A stretch of 64,000 nucleotides of DNA from Alnus glutinosa (GCF_958979055.1 NC_084894.1:27165616-27229615), one strand, 5' to 3'; shown: positions 47,347 through 61,094, counted from the stretch's first letter. Notes: generated by a model from the letters alone, not told the origin. Numbers and translations are program-made.

Positions 47347-50300
47347 CCTTAGTTCATACCAGATGTATGAGTCCTTTTACTTTTTCTCTTTCCTTGAGAG
47401 GTTTTCTTGGGAATCATATGATTGAGGTCATTGATATCCTGTGTTGGGCTGGAAATTGTTTTTCTCCTGTAGGATGTTCCGGATGGTGACTGGTTCTGCC
47501 CACCATGCTGTTGTGGAATTTGTGAGCAAAAGAAATTCAGAAACAACAGTGAACATCTAACTGATGACATTGTTCTCACTTGCACTCAGTGCGAGCATAA
47601 ATGTAGGTTAACTTTTATCTGTCTAATTCATTTTATGAGAAGCGCCTGTTACTGATGTGTATGGAAATGCATTTCTAACTTTTTTGTAATGCACTTTTGT
47701 CAATTTGATCTAGATCACATTGGCTGCTTAAGAGATAGAGGCACAGATAATCTGGAAAATTGTCCTGAAGAAACTTGGTTTTGCTGCAAAAAGTGTGAAG
47801 AGGTATTTTAAACCCACATTTTTCTAATATTAATATTATGTGTCAATTAGTGTTGGTTCGGGACTTCATTATTTTGAAGTTTCTTTGTAGTGAACAACTT
47901 CTGCATCATTTGTTTTTGTTTTTATTGGTTCATATGAACTCGTAAGGACTTTTTCTAGCCAATGTTCTATGAATTAGCCTCTCACATTCTTTTGCAACAA
48001 AGCATTGCATGTCAAATTCAATGTGGAAAATTCGTATTTTCTTTATCTTTCTTGTACATTTTCTTTTTCATGTCAAATATCAAGGTTAAGTTTTACATTT
48101 GAGGAGGTCTTAGTCCAAAAAGCAGAAAACCTAAAAAATTAGATCATTGCATACCCAATTGGCCTAAGTAATTTCTAGGCAAGAGCTCTCTGTTAATAGA
48201 GTTTATAGAGTAAGTTCAAAAGCAAAAATGTAAAAGCTGGAACTAGATTGTCTCTTTGGGAAATGCCAGTTGCTTATGCCAATAGCTAAGAGGAATGAAA
48301 GAACAAATCCAAATTAATTTGCTCCTTCTGAATTTTGTCATTTTTCCTCTGCTTTATTTGTTTGGACAGACCCAATTAGTCTTGTTTATTAGTTAGAAAT
48401 GATGTGTCATTTTTAAGGCACTATGTAACAGAGTTCATGAAGTAGTGGAAGACTTGTAACACCTCAGTCCCACATCGGGAAGATGAATAGCCCACATAGA
48501 GTAGGTTGATTATAAAGGCATTCATGGGTACTAAGTCCTACATTGGTTTTTTACTAGGTGAGATTGAGCTTCATAAGTGATATTAGAGAACTCCAAGCTG
48601 ACTACTCCTTTTGAGTGATAGCGCAGATGTGATCAACATTTTTTACTTGGGTCGTTACAGGACTAGAGGTCTTTGTTCCTTTGCAGTTACTTGGTTTTAG
48701 TAGCCTAGAAAAAAAAAAAAAGAAAAAAAAAAGGTTACTTGGTTATTTTTAGAGGTTTCCTTATAAAAAGAAGTTAAATTATCAAAAATTTATTTTTAGA
48801 GGTTTCAATTGAAAAATAAAATAAAAAATCATTATGTTATTAATGTGATCCAAGTGGGAGGAAATATTTGTTAGAAAGATCTATTCACAATGGATAGTAA
48901 TATTAAAACAAAAAGGTTTGGGAGGGAGCAACCTGAGTGAACATAAGTGGCAGTTATCTTTTTTTTTTATTTTTACTTATCAAAAAAAAAGTTATCTTTT
49001 ATTTGGAAAGACAATAGGTATCAAATCATATATGGTTTTAATTTCATGCTCTTTTCATACAGTCAGTAGCTGATGAAATTAATCTATTATGCATGACTTT
49101 AGCAAATGTGCTTCATGGATTTATTATGTTAATCAAAAAAAAAAAAAGATACCACATCTTGCACACTGTTGTTATGATTGTTTTGTTCTTGCAGATATTT
49201 TTGGGCCTCCGTGAGATTTTAGGTAAACAAATTCCAGTGGGTGTGGACAACATGACTTGGACATTGTTAAAGCCGATGATGTCTGATAGTCATGATGTTG
49301 AGGCCATGACGGAAAATTATAGCAAACTTAATGTAGCTCTTGGTGTGATACATGAGTGTTTTGAACCTGTTAAGGAACCTCACACCCAGAGAGATCTTGT
49401 CGAAGACGTTATTTTTAATAGAGGGTAAGAAATTCTTTAACCTCTCTTTTAGTTATGTTCATAATTTTTCTTAATGTTAGGACCAGTATGTAATTTTCTT
49501 ATTTCATGGTACATAATTATTTACTTAATCTGCAGTCTTTTTTAGTATCATTGCCATTTACCATAACCTTTGTTAAAAATACAAATGAAAATTTGTGACA
49601 GAATACATTTCTTATCACTAACTCTGGACTTAAAACGAACAAATTCAAAAACACCAATATGTAAAAACTGGTATCTTTGCTGCTTCCACATGTGCCTCCA
49701 CCATGTCACTACCAATATGCTCCCCCTTCCCAAGATATACCAGTTTCCAGAGAGAATTTATTAATTTCAAGGGCAAAAGCATGACTTTTGTGATTTGAAA
49801 CGTTTCAGGTCAGAGCTTAACCGATTGAACTTCCGAGGGTTTTATACTGTGGTTTTGGGGAGAAATGATGAGATGATTGCTGTGGCTACTGTAAGGTGAG
49901 TTTTATAGAATCCCTTAGTTTTTGCTTTGTTAATTTATAGCATTCTGAATTGTTATTTTCCTGTTCTAGGATCTATGGAGGGAAAGTGGCAGAAATACCT
50001 CTTGTTGGTACCAGGTTTCAATTTCGTCGACGTGGAATGTGTCGCGTCTTGATGAATATGCTTGAAAAGGTGACTTACAATTTTTTTTTTTACTTTTGCT
50101 TCTTTTTTTTTTTTTTAACAAGTAAATTATTGATTCAGTGATTTGTTGTAGCAATATCAGTAATTGGTTACTTACATGCCTCTCATATATTGCACTCAGT
50201 TTGTGAGATATTATAATGCCACTATAATTATGAATGACTAAAATTTGCTAGTTTTATTTTGCGTTCAAATCACCAGGACTTCTTGTGATGTTCAATGCTG

Positions 50301-53300
50301 TTTAAAACATTATTGGTTCTAAAATTGGAATATTTAAAAAACACTCTAATGCACTTTTTTTTTTTTTTTTTTTTCGTAAATGTTCTAAAACTTTATGGTT
50401 AAAACCATTTGAGTATTAGTACTATCTTGTTTGTTGTGGTTTTCCTTTGTTGGTTAGTGGTTTCCTTCGTACATTCATCATATAGTGTACTACGGTGTTT
50501 TCTTGTTGCGGAGACAGGATCTGACTTGTGAATTCAAGGTTATGAGCCTTACAAGCTAGTAATCTTCTCTACCCTGTGACACAGAAAAAATTGGAACAAA
50601 TGAACAAATACCCTTCTACTGTATCAGTGCAAATGTATCCTATTAATACAGAATGGTAAAGGGGCTCCCTCAATGATTGATGATCATAATGAGCTTTGCT
50701 TTTCCCAGTTTATGATTTTTATAAATTGAAAGTATCAATGGTTGGATAGTTGCATCATATAGAATATCCAATTGGGGTTTCATAATAATTGATTTATCAT
50801 TCAAACCACTTACAGCCTATGAAAAGTTGCAGAGTATAGGCATTTTATGTAAATTATGCAAAGGGAGAGGTGTTGTGTTGTGTCCACTTAAGGGAGTGGG
50901 TTAATGGGTTAAGGTTCACCCAAATGAAAGGAAAAATAATCCTTCCTCTTTCTCTTTTTGGCTGAATAAGTCCGGAAAATTGACTTAATTAGTAGTTTCT
51001 CACTGTTGTTGTCCACTTTCTTTATCTTCAGAAGCTCGTCGAATTAGGAGTTGAGAGGCTGATTTTGCCTGCAATTTCTAGTGTGCTGAGCACGTGGACC
51101 ACTTCATTTGGGTTTACGAAAATGACAGATTCTGAGAGGATGCAGTTTTTGGATTTTACTTTCCTGAATTTCCCAGATACTGTCATGTGCCAGAAACTCC
51201 TAATAAAGAACCCTTCAGAAGAATCAAGTCCAGCAAGAGGTATATTTCTTACCCTTAAAGCATCTTATACAAAAGGAAGTAATTCATTGAATTACTATAA
51301 ATATTCTGTTTTGCAGGAACCCAGGGTGATCTTGCCTATGAAAATGGCGATTGTACTAATTTGGATGTGTTCAGTGCTATCTCTGAAGTATATCAAACAG
51401 AACAAATAGATGAGAGCAGAATTGCGGAACAGGGACTATTAATGTATGTCTAACCTCTCACTTCCTCTGTTTATGAAATGAAAAAATAACACAACAATAT
51501 ATGAGCTTATGATTATTGTATCTTCAAGAACAATCAAACTCAGTGCCTGTATCTCAGATCTGGAGCCACAATGAAAAAAATGAATTGAAATCTTTTGTTC
51601 TGGAATTTTCTCATGTTAAAATCTTTATGTCGTTGTAATGCAAGTAAATGTGGTGGGTTGGATAAATTTACTTAAAAGTCGTAGCCCAAACTTAGAGAAG
51701 CAGAGAGCCAAATCCCAACCAAAGCAATGTTCTCATTTCATTCTTTGTTTTTCTTAATTCCCATCTCACTCTAATAGCTGAAGAGGGAGCAAAACTGTAA
51801 TACCCGGTAAAAGACTATTATAATTCAACTAAAGTTGGCTAGATTTAGGCTGGATAAATATTGAAAAAACAGATGAAAACTGGCTTACTTTATTCTTCAA
51901 GAGTTTTAAGAAAATAAATAAATTTTGCACCTTGGAAAGTAGCATTCTTTGTTTCTGCTGAAAAATAGGATTCTTTGCTTGCATAGTCATGCCAACCTTG
52001 AAATGGGATACCTATATATGATGCTGTAGCCTGCTTCTACAATTTTAACTATGCTTTGGATATGATGCTTGTAGTGCTCCATATCATACTATACACTTCA
52101 GAATGAAATGCTAATATTTTGATATAATATCTTCCTGTTAAATTGTTTATTTTGCATGAAAATAAATAATAATAATAATAATAATAATAAAAACTATTAA
52201 TGTGCGAAAATGCCTTCTCTTAACTCTTGACCCACTACTGTCCGGTAAGAAGTTAGACAGTTGTAATTTAAAGACATTTTGACTCTAGAGAGGTGCTTAA
52301 AAGTTGCGTGATTTAGGTGCTATCATCCGTTGCATTCATTGTCATGTATAAATTTAGATGTCAATGACAATTTAAGTTAGTAGTTTATCAAAGTTTTGTG
52401 TGTGGTGTGTCTCATAGATCAAACATTCTATTTTCTCTCACAAATTTGGGGCCATGGGATTCTCTTTTTCGGGGGAAGGGGTGAGGGGATTGTGTGTAAT
52501 CATGGTGCTGCTTTTCTTTAGAATCCTCTTATCAATGATGTATTGCCTGGACTAATTGTCTGTTACCCCCCTGGTGTTTCATTTGTTATCCGGCCGTTAC
52601 CTTTGACTTGTTGACTGTTCGAGGCTGTTATGCCATAGAATAGGTGAAATAGATGAGTGCTAGCCTATGAGTTTATGGAAAAATATATATGTTCCTAATC
52701 CAGTCCGCCCTTTGCTTCATATGCAACACACTGGTCTTATAAACTCTACAGTTTAATTTTCTGTCACTCCAAAGCAAAAGGAATAGGATCCTCTCCATTT
52801 CATGATCAAAATTTTATTTTTCGTAGATGTAACGGTGTTCATGATGCCATATGGTCATGAATATGTTGTCACGTCATTTAAAAGTTTTAAATAACATGAC
52901 TTCATGTATACAATCTTGACCATGAAATGGCTTCTCTCCACTTGAAAGGAGAGGATCCTCCTTCCAAAGGAGAGAGAGAGAGAGAGAAAAAAAAAATTGA
53001 GGTCTTAGAATGTCATTTTTCCAATTGGGTCTCAAACAGACTCTCCTTTCCACATTGAACCCCAAAGATCATGCCATATTGCCTAGTGCCTACTCTGTGC
53101 CAACATACCAGGCTGTTGGCGAGCACGTCAGTTTTTTTTTTTTTTTTTCATTATGTTCTCTTCCTGCCTAGTTAGGTGGACATATGAGTTTCTAGTCGGT
53201 GCTAGCTTGATCATGCTTTCCCTGTGCATTTATTGCTTAAAAATTTGGCATTATTTCTTGAATCCTGTTCAGTATATAAATTTGTGGAGTTGCTGGTTGT

Positions 53301-53358
53301 GTCACTGACTAGTGCCTTTTGTTACTACTGCAGGCAACAACGGTTAGGGTTGCAATAA
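43705..53358 (+). CDS. IDM1-like PHD-finger/GNAT-type acetyltransferase with Agenet-like N-terminus (10 exons, 1361 aa)
   Basis: Exons: 43,705-43,809; 44,315-47,299; 47,473-47,602; 47,714-47,802; 49,195-49,424; 49,809-49,895; 49,970-50,069; 51,032-51,239; 51,317-51,443; 53,334-53,358. All have GT/AG borders and phases agree. Order: basic MAMAMAADAPPNSGRGRKRKR start; Agenet/Tudor-like modules (SVEVRSDEDGF.GSWHPGTV, about 33-110; VFYQDAWWEGVIFD, about 117-185); an acidic internal repeat (259-517); two related FCP.AV.DY modules (about 542-605 and 671-735); a tplR-like region (870-975); PHD finger (HICTICHYGGELILCDQC, from about 1001) continuing into a second Cys/His cluster; GNAT fold (1185-1275, RRRGMCR acetyl-CoA loop). 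Arabidopsis IDM1/ROS4 reads chromatin marks and acetylates histone H3 to allow DNA demethylation. This is a nuclear relative by domain order; orthology is not proven. Confidence 0.9.
44983..45765 (+). repeat. In-frame tandem coding repeats in exon 2 of the IDM1-like gene
   Basis: Copy 1 (44,983-45,297) and copy 2 (45,298-45,474, shortened) begin GLLQE.NGGLEL. Copy 3 (45,475-45,765) resumes at ADDVDMSPEADL. The shared text includes SPEADLANS.AIVPVENSWC, DMNLL.ESDVP.HDKA and LPSNPDGISSANSLTIS. Copies differ by few substitutions and the frame is open throughout, so duplication is recent and apparently tolerated. Confidence 0.92.
48455..48659. mobile_element. Short LTR- or SINE-like repeat in intron 4 of the IDM1-like gene
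   Basis: Starts TGTAACACCTCAGTCCCACATCGGG (written here as the first part TGTAACACCTCAG and CCCACATCGGG) and ends GGGTCGTTACA, so the outer six bases are inverted. The CCCACATCGG motif is frequent in short plant LTR-like repeats. Flanks AGACT and GGACT match at 4 of 5 positions. Confidence 0.55.
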
Positions 53359-53870
53359 CCCAGTTGATGATACGTTTGTCATGGTATTTCTTTTCTTCCA
53401 TCACTGTCCTTTTCTTTTTCCTTTCTTATCTGGTATTTCGTTTTTTTCTTTTGTAATTCTAAAACAAGGTTTTTTGACTGGCTTCTTGTCCATAGCCCCA
53501 GCCATGTTTTACTGAAACCAATAGAGGGTGCTTTCTTGAAGATGGTAATTTTACCGAAACCAGCAGAAACGGCAGTAATTCAGATTTCATGTGCTGCAAG
53601 CGGAAGTATCAAATAGCAGAAGCTGATTGAGCTAAAAAAGCGCAGTGAAGTGAAAACTCATTCTAGTGTGCATGCCTAGAAGACTGTTTTTTTTGCTTTG
53701 TGAGATGCGTGGATTCTTCTTTGTACAGAAACCATGGGAAAATAACTTACTAATGCATAGTAAGGATATATGTAGCAATAAAGCTAACCATTAGTTTTTC
53801 TTGGTGCACAGATTTGGAGTAGAAATGTAATGGTGCCTTATTTGTGAATACAGCTGATAATCTTAATAAT
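53359..53870 (+). other. 3' flank/UTR of the IDM1-like gene
   Basis: Non-coding sequence after the stop, with AATAATAATTA near 53,862 as a possible poly(A) signal region. Confidence 0.4.
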
Positions 53871-54074
53871 AATTATCCCTTTGATCGATCTTCCATTATC
53901 TTACAGCTACTGTAATATCTTTTTCCTTTTTTTTTTCTTTTCTTTTTGAACCTGGTAAACAACTCAAAACACGCAGCAGAATATTCTAGCTCGTCGTGCT
54001 TGCTCTTATTTATTCGTGCATGAAATTTCATTCCTTTTCTTTCCTCTTGTTGGATATTCTAGCTCTCTTTGCTT

Positions 54075-55560
54075 TGCATAAGACTAGCCCGTGGGATTTA
54101 GTGCCTCTTCCTCCTGGCAAAAATGTTGGGTTGTCGTTGGGTCTACAAAATCAAGACCAAGTCTGGTGGCTTTGGTGAAAGATACCTCGCTCGTTTGATT
54201 GCATAGGGGTTTGGTTCTGATTACCAGGAGACATTTGCATCCATTGCTAAGCTGACATTTGTTTGCACCTTGATTGATTGCAGTAGCTTCTAGTAACCCG
54301 CGGAACCTCTCACAGATGGATGTCAAAAATGCTTTCATAAACGGGGATCTCAATGAAGAAGTTTATATGTCTTTACCGCCTTGGTGTTTTCCATAATCTT
54401 GGAGAGGTATTTAGACTACTCAAAGCCTTAGTAGGGTCTCAAACATGCTCATCGGACCTGGTTTGATAAGTTCTATAATGTGATTTGTTCACTTGGGTTT
54501 TGTTATAGTGATAATGATTCTGCATTGTTTGGTCGTTCCACCTTAGCTGGCTGCATTCTTCTCCTTTACGTTGACATAATTCTGACTGGAGATGACATAG
54601 ATGGGATTGCAAAATTGCAATTAGAGCTGCACCACCGGTTTGAAACGAAGGATTTGGGACCCTTACAGTATTTTCTTGGCATCAAGGTAACTTCTTCTCT
54701 GAAAGGATATCTTCCCTCTTGGTCCAAATATGCAGCAGATGTCCTCTAGAGGGTTCGCCTCACTGACTCTTGAACTGTTGAGACTTCTCTTGAGCTTAAT
54801 GTCCATTATACTCCTTCAGATGGAGTTCCATTGGCGGATCCAACTCTATACTGCACCATTATTGGCAGTTTGGTTTATCTCACCATTACTCGACCTGATA
54901 TTGCGTATGCTATTCACATTGTTTGTCAGTTTGGTTTATCTCACTACTGTCCATTAGGTTGTTGTTGTTCTCCGCATCTTACGTTGTCTTCGGAGCACTC
55001 TACATCAGAGTATATCACTTCTTTCTACATTAGGTTTGGAACTTCGTGCTTGCTGTGATCCTGATTGGGCTGGAGATCCTACAAACCGCAAGTTCTGATT
55101 TTTCTAGGCGACTCTCATTTCTTGGAAAAGCAAGAAGCAATCTATTGTTTCCCGCTCCTCTGCCGAGATTGAGTATCTTGCCATGCCCTCTACTACTAGT
55201 AAGATATTTTGGCTGCATTGGTTACTTTCTAACATGGGTGTCTCTTTATCTGACCCCACTCCTATGTATATTGTAACGAAAGAGTGCTATTTAGATTGCT
55301 TACAATATAGTCTTTTGTGAGCGCACCAAGCATATTGAGATAAATTGTCATCTTATGTGTCATCGCCTTCAGCATGACAGCATCTCTCTCCCTTTCATCT
55401 CCTCTCCTTTGTGGTAGGCGGATTTCGGCAAACTCTCGCTGCTTCTTGCTTCCCATTGTGAGTTTGAGGGGGAATGTCAGAAAATATATGTATATACTCA
55501 CGGTATTTTAGTCTCTGTGTTGCTTTTAAGGCTACAATATATTTTTGTTAGCTCCAAATT
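54075..55560 (+). mobile_element. Ty1/copia remnant (RT to RNase H, start of 3' LTR)
   Basis: Fragments in several frames read WVYKIKTKSGG-like RT start, QMDVKNAFINGDLNEEVYM (about 54,315), LLLYVDIILTGDD (about 54,560, with the copia YVDD altered to YVDI), KDLGPLQYFLGIK and [30 protein letters not shown] sequence (about 54,837). Many stops. A purine tract TTTGAGGGGGAA ends at 55,474 and TGTCAGAAAATATATG begins a likely 3' LTR. No 5' part. Confidence 0.85.
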
Positions 55561-57960
55561 AAATCTTGTGCAATATTTGGGTGAATTCCAGAAGATTTCT
55601 TCACATCCGACACACGGAAGCTATCCATCCCTCACACGTCTTAAATCTGAAAGGCAGATGTTACTGAAAAGCTGAAATCCCACTTCCACATCCCTATTGA
55701 ATCTATTGATAAATGAGGCAATTTATTGCTGTTTTTGCTTATTTATTCTCTCTTTTTGTTGGTATATGAGGGACACTTTTTTCATGCCATGTTACATGTC
55801 TACTTCTCAGGTCCCACTTCCACAGCCTTATACAATTGCTTTTGTTTGATTATAAATAATATTTTTTCTTAATTGCCTAACAGCATTCACCAAATGTAAT
55901 ATATATACTATATTACTATTATTCTTTCTCATTTCTTTTTTCTTTTTCTTCCAAAGAATAAAGAAATTTTTGAGAAAGAATATTTAAATAAAAAATAATA
56001 ATAGTTGGCAGCTAAAACAGAAAAATGTAATTTTTTTTAAACTAAAATGGAAATGAAAAATCACATGGCATTGGGTTATGAATCATGCTCGGCTAATATG
56101 CACGAACAATTTTTAAAATAGAATCTCGTGTTTCCTCAGCTCTAAAACAAGGTTAAATCTTTAAAATTTAATTTATACCATGAAATTGAAAGTGAAATGG
56201 AGAGAATTGTGACTAAAATAATATTATTCTTCACACCTATTTATTACATTAATTTCATACTAACTGACATGGAGTATTTTAAGTAAATTAACATGTCAAC
56301 CATTTTAAAAAAAAAAATAAAAAAGCTATTTAAAATACGTCATGTCTATCGATATAAAATATTACCGGTCAATGAATGCATACAGTAAAATTACTCGTTT
56401 AAAAAATCCTAAGCTTTTATGTGACACGGTTGTCTTCAATACAATGACCACCATCATTGGTTTATGCAGGGGGTGTGCTATCTTTGAATTTCAGTCCCCA
56501 AAGTTACATACACCCTCTCAATCACAGCAGTATTTGACAGCCCATAAGGGGTTTGAAATTAACTTTATGGTATGCATTACAATCCTGACATGATTTACAT
56601 GGATCCAACTAGGGACTAGAAAAGGAGCATCTCATATTTATGCAATAGGAGGTTAATGATGACAATCATGATCCTCATGATCATGTCAATAGAAATCCAA
56701 TCGTTGATTGATAGATATTTTTAGCAATTTTGTCAAATTTTACATTGTCTGTGGATTTGTTTGAACAAATGAGTCCTATAAAGACGCTTTTAAACCCGAA
56801 TTGTTGAGGATACTTCAACCGGAGCTTACTGAGAGGAAGAGAAGAGAAGAGAATGATGTTCTATGGTTGTGGGAGAAGGAAAGCAAAGAACATTTTGCTT
56901 TGAACAATTTTGCCTTCATTGATAGAAAGGAGGAAAACCTTCCTTTTTTTTCATGCCGCAAGTATTCTTCAATATTCTTCTTTTTCTAAATGATGAGGGA
57001 AATGGGAATCAAACTTTGAGGCGCCAAACAAGGGGGCCATTGCTCCAAGTGGGGATGACTCATTACGTCATCAAACCAAATCATAAAAGTAACAATATTA
57101 GAACTTTAAATTGTCAACATCCTCGGCCCCATATCCCAACTGGCTTCCTCTTCTTTCTTCTCATTTCTTAAACCTTTTTGTTGAACAACCTTCCAGCTAT
57201 CATTCAAAATTTGTTGTAAACAAGACCAAACTCAACTGGACCCCTATTAATCAGTACTTATAATTGGTTTTAATTGGTTAAATTAATAATGTTAAAAAGA
57301 CCCAATTTTGTTCATGTTAAGATTGTGGAAGAGCCACCAAAAAGGGTAGAAAGATTCTTAGGATTGATCTCCTCCCATTGTTTATAGAGCAGGCCCAGGC
57401 AGATTAATAATGCATGTAGGGAAGGGAATCATGTTCCGTCTCTCTGTTAATCTGCTCTGATTTCGAAGCCCTTAAACTTATAAATTGATTTAAACAATTA
57501 CAACCACAATCTTTACATAAAACAGGGAGTCAAAGGTCTCGTGTATATAAAATTAAGGAGTTAATATTAAAGGGTCTAACCCTATACACTCGTAGGAGTC
57601 GATTGTGATCTATGCATGTGAATTTCACGTACATGAGTCTATCAATATAATTGGTTGTGTAACACAACAATATTATGGAAATATAGTTTTTCATACCCGC
57701 GTCCCAACGCAACTCAAACCGATCACGGATTGCCACAACGAATTTAAAAGACTTGAAGACAAATTAACCCCTCCCCCCAATAAGGAAGAACCCCCAGTTT
57801 TTGTATACCGTCAAAAGGTCCATATCAACCTCACAAGCACACCGCCAGTCGTCATCAATTTACTTAAACTCACGTGAACCCATCTTAGCTACGTTCACAT
57901 GCACACACAAAGCAAAAACCCCCACATTTTTATTGGACAGCACAGAACTAAAAACCCCCC
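55561..57960. other. Intergenic, no gene seen
   Basis: AT-rich DNA between the copia remnant and the TBL gene. Open frames at 56,342, 56,801 and 57,605 lack recognisable features. Confidence 0.5.
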
Positions 57961-57965
57961 ACTCT

Positions 57966-57975
57966 TTTATAATAC
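57966..57975 (+). promoter_or_regulatory. TATA-like element of the TBL gene
   Basis: TTTTATAATA, about 80 bp upstream of the ATG, followed by a pyrimidine-rich leader (CCCTCTCCCTTCC, CTCTGTCTCTCTGTC). Confidence 0.45.
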
Positions 57976-58049
57976 TTAGTCCCTCTCCCTTCCTCTGTCT
58001 CTCTGTCTTTTTGCTTTTGCTTTTCCTTTCCTCCCTATTAGCCTCTGCA

Positions 58050-59579
58050 ATGGTTCTTCTTTCTTGTCGATCATCTTCTTCTTCTTCTTCTTCTTGTTCA
58101 TTTGGGTCATGTTTAACAATTCTATGTCTTCTTTTGGTTCAATCCCACATAGCGTTCTCAGCTATTCTGATGAGCTTGAAAAACCACCATAACAACCACC
58201 AACACAATCGACCGATGATCCGAGCCAACCAGAGCACCTGTGCATTGTTTGCCGGCAATTGGGTTCGTGACGACACATACCCAATGTACCAATCTTCTAA
58301 CTGTCCAACAATCATAGACTCCGAGTTCAACTGCCAAATGTTTGGTCGGCCGGATTCCGATTACCTTAAATATCGATGGAAGCCCCTCAACTGTGAGCTC
58401 CCAAGGTAAATCCTGTTTCTTTTTCCTTGTAAGTTAATGATAACCGTGCTTATATTGTCGCACATTGTTTGACTTTTGTTGTAGCGTATTCATGGTAGGT
58501 TCAATGGGGTAGAGTTTTTGCTGAGAATGAAAGGGAAGACTGTGATGTTTGTTGGTGACTCGCTTGGACGGAATCAATGGGAGTCCTTGATTTGCATGAT
58601 TCAAACTGCAGCGCCTACAACCCAAACGCAATTAGTCAGAGGCGATCCTCTCTCAACCTTCAAGTTCTTGGTCAGTACTCTCTCTCTCTCTCTCTCTCCA
58701 CTATCTCTTTCCAGATATTTACAGTGTTATCATCTACTTTTACGACTTTAACAAATTTCAACAAATAAAAGCAAAAAATAACGTGTGGTATTCTGCCCGG
58801 CCAGTCGGCCACGGCCCACAAGTCGTTTTGTGCTATCAAACAATTTGTGAAATTTCTTGGGGGACCCAAAAAGCTGTCAGCTTTATTGTTTGGCTTGTCG
58901 CTGCTGACAGCAAGTCTGCAACACACCAGCCTCGGTGTTTTTTTTTTCTTTTGCTAAAATCCAAAAATGTGTCACTGCTGCGATATTGCAGGACTATGGC
59001 GTGTCCATATCCTTTTACAGAGCACCATATCTAGTCGACATTGAGATGTTTCAAGGAAAGAGGGTTCTAAGGCTGGAGGAGATATCTGGCAATGGCAAAG
59101 CGTGGGGGGGCGTTGATGTGCTATCTTTTAACACCGGCCACTGGTGGACTCACAAAGGATCTCTCCAAGGGTTGGCGATTCTTAAAATTACCCTTCCTTC
59201 AAGCAATTTGTTTGTTGACGGATTGTTAGCAATTTGGGTAATAGATGTGAAAGAGTTCTTGTAAAGTTCGTCTGTCCAAACCAGAGCAGTCTACTGCTCG
59301 TAACCTGTTCGGTCTAAAGACTCTTTCATATTCATTGTTCGAATGGCTAAGCAGAGCGAAATTGTTGGGATCTTTATCTGAAGTTTTCATACAAGGATTT
59401 TTTATGATAATTTGCAGGTGGGATTACATGGAATCAGGAGGGAAGTACTACCAAGACATGGATCGGTTGGCTGCCTTGGACAAGGGACTTAGGACATGGG
59501 CCAATTGGGTTGATAACAACATTGACAGCAGCAAAACCAGAGTCTTCTTTCTGTCCATCTCTCCCACACACTACAAGTG

Positions 59580-59619
<40 letters not shown>

Positions 59620-61094
59620 ATAATTGCATTGGGTGAAATTCTAGGATCCATTATTGTCCGTTGGAGTGCTTCGTGCTAAGCTGCTAGCTCCAAGCACCAA
59701 AAATTCCCCCCAATCTTAGCTGTTTATAGGGTTGCGAGTCGGGCCGTGCTGGGCCCAACCTGATATCAGCTCGGGTCAAATTAAATATATACTTTAAGCT
59801 TGAATTCAGGAAATTCATGTGGACCAAAATCTTCTAGTGGAGGTTCTTCTGTCACAGGGAAATAAGATAAAAGAAGAAGAAAAGTAAAATTATTGTTAGT
59901 AGGCATGTGAACTGAGATTTTTTTATTTTTTATTTTTAATTCAGATTATTATATTGATATTTGTTTCTAAAATATATAATTTTCACATACATTTTTAATG
60001 AGATTATCAAAAGTTTTCTTATACCCTCCTTGGAAGGAAGGAAACTGGAAGGCTAAACTTTTAAAATGACTATTATATATAGCTGGATATGAATTAAATA
60101 ATTAAAGAGTTAACCTTTTGGATGCATAGGAAGTGATATTCATTAAAGAAAACAAAATTAAATAATGTTTTGTTTTGTTTTGTTCATGCAGAAAAATAAG
60201 GGTCGGTAATTGCATGTGCTTGTTTTGTCCAGTCGAATAAGAGGAATAAATAAGTAAAATAAACAAATTGATAAAAACAAGTGTTTTTGTCGGTGGGACA
60301 AAACACATGCAATGCTGTATGAAAAACAAACTTGCTTCTGTACCACACTAGAAATCTAAGTGGATGACTTGGTCTCTTGTGGGTTAATTTTTAGTGGGAA
60401 TTTTAGGCCTCCATTCAGTGGATCTGTAAAAGCCAAGCCAGTACAGTTATCCCTGCACTGTAATTTCATCTTTGTACTTAAAAGTAACATATAAATGCTA
60501 GGTTTTTCTTCTTTCTTTTTTTCAAAATTTGAGAAACCTAGCATTTTTCAGTTTGTTAATCCTGTTAAAAATACGCGAGAATTACATGTTTTAAGGATTA
60601 AATGAAAATTTTTTTTACCCAATTTAAAGAAAATCTTTTTCTGCCGACATCTGGAAGTTATATCAATCTATATTGAATTAGATACACTTCTTTTGCTTCA
60701 TAAATTTGAGCACAAGTTGCTAGCTGCCATTAATATGTGGGCGACTGACCTTGACAGCCCAAGTGAATGGAATGCGGGCGCAACGACAACAACATCAAAG
60801 AATTGTTATGGCGAAACGGCACCAATGAGTGGAACAACATACTCAGCAGGCACATACCCTGACCAAATGAGGGTGGTGGATACAGTGCTAAGGGAAATGC
60901 AGAGCCCTACATATTTGTTGGACATAACCATGCTATCGGAGCTAAGGAAAGACGGCCACCCTTCCATCTATAGCGGCGATTTGAGCCCTGAGCAGCGGGC
61001 TAACCCCGCCCGGTCTGCAGATTGTAGCCATTGGTGCCTTCCTGGATTGCCTGACACTTGGAACCAATTATTCTATACGACTTTGTTCTCTTAA
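58050..61094 (+). CDS. Trichome birefringence-like (TBL) polysaccharide O-acetyltransferase, TBL37-43 type (5 exons, 400 aa)
   Basis: Exons 58,050-58,405; 58,499-58,670; 58,992-59,170; 59,418-59,576; 60,758-61,094, phases consistent. The N-terminus has a Ser-rich start and a single hydrophobic anchor ([17 protein letters not shown]), fitting a type II Golgi membrane protein. The PMR5N domain (about 65-122) contains C.LF.GNWV.D and [16 protein letters not shown]. The catalytic GDS motif is [11 protein letters not shown] (Ser 140) and the DXXH motif is [15 protein letters not shown] (Asp 377, His 380). TBL enzymes transfer acetyl groups to wall polymers such as xylan, mannan or pectin; the substrate of this one cannot be told. 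Exon 2 uses the second of two nearby AGs (GGTAG|GTTCAATGG); the first (58,484) would give an early stop. Intron 4 is 1.2 kb. Confidence 0.95.

Noticed and set aside
56342..57877. Several open frames of 60-90 residues upstream of the TBL gene
   Set aside because: No homology, no consistent splice structure, composition of intergenic DNA.
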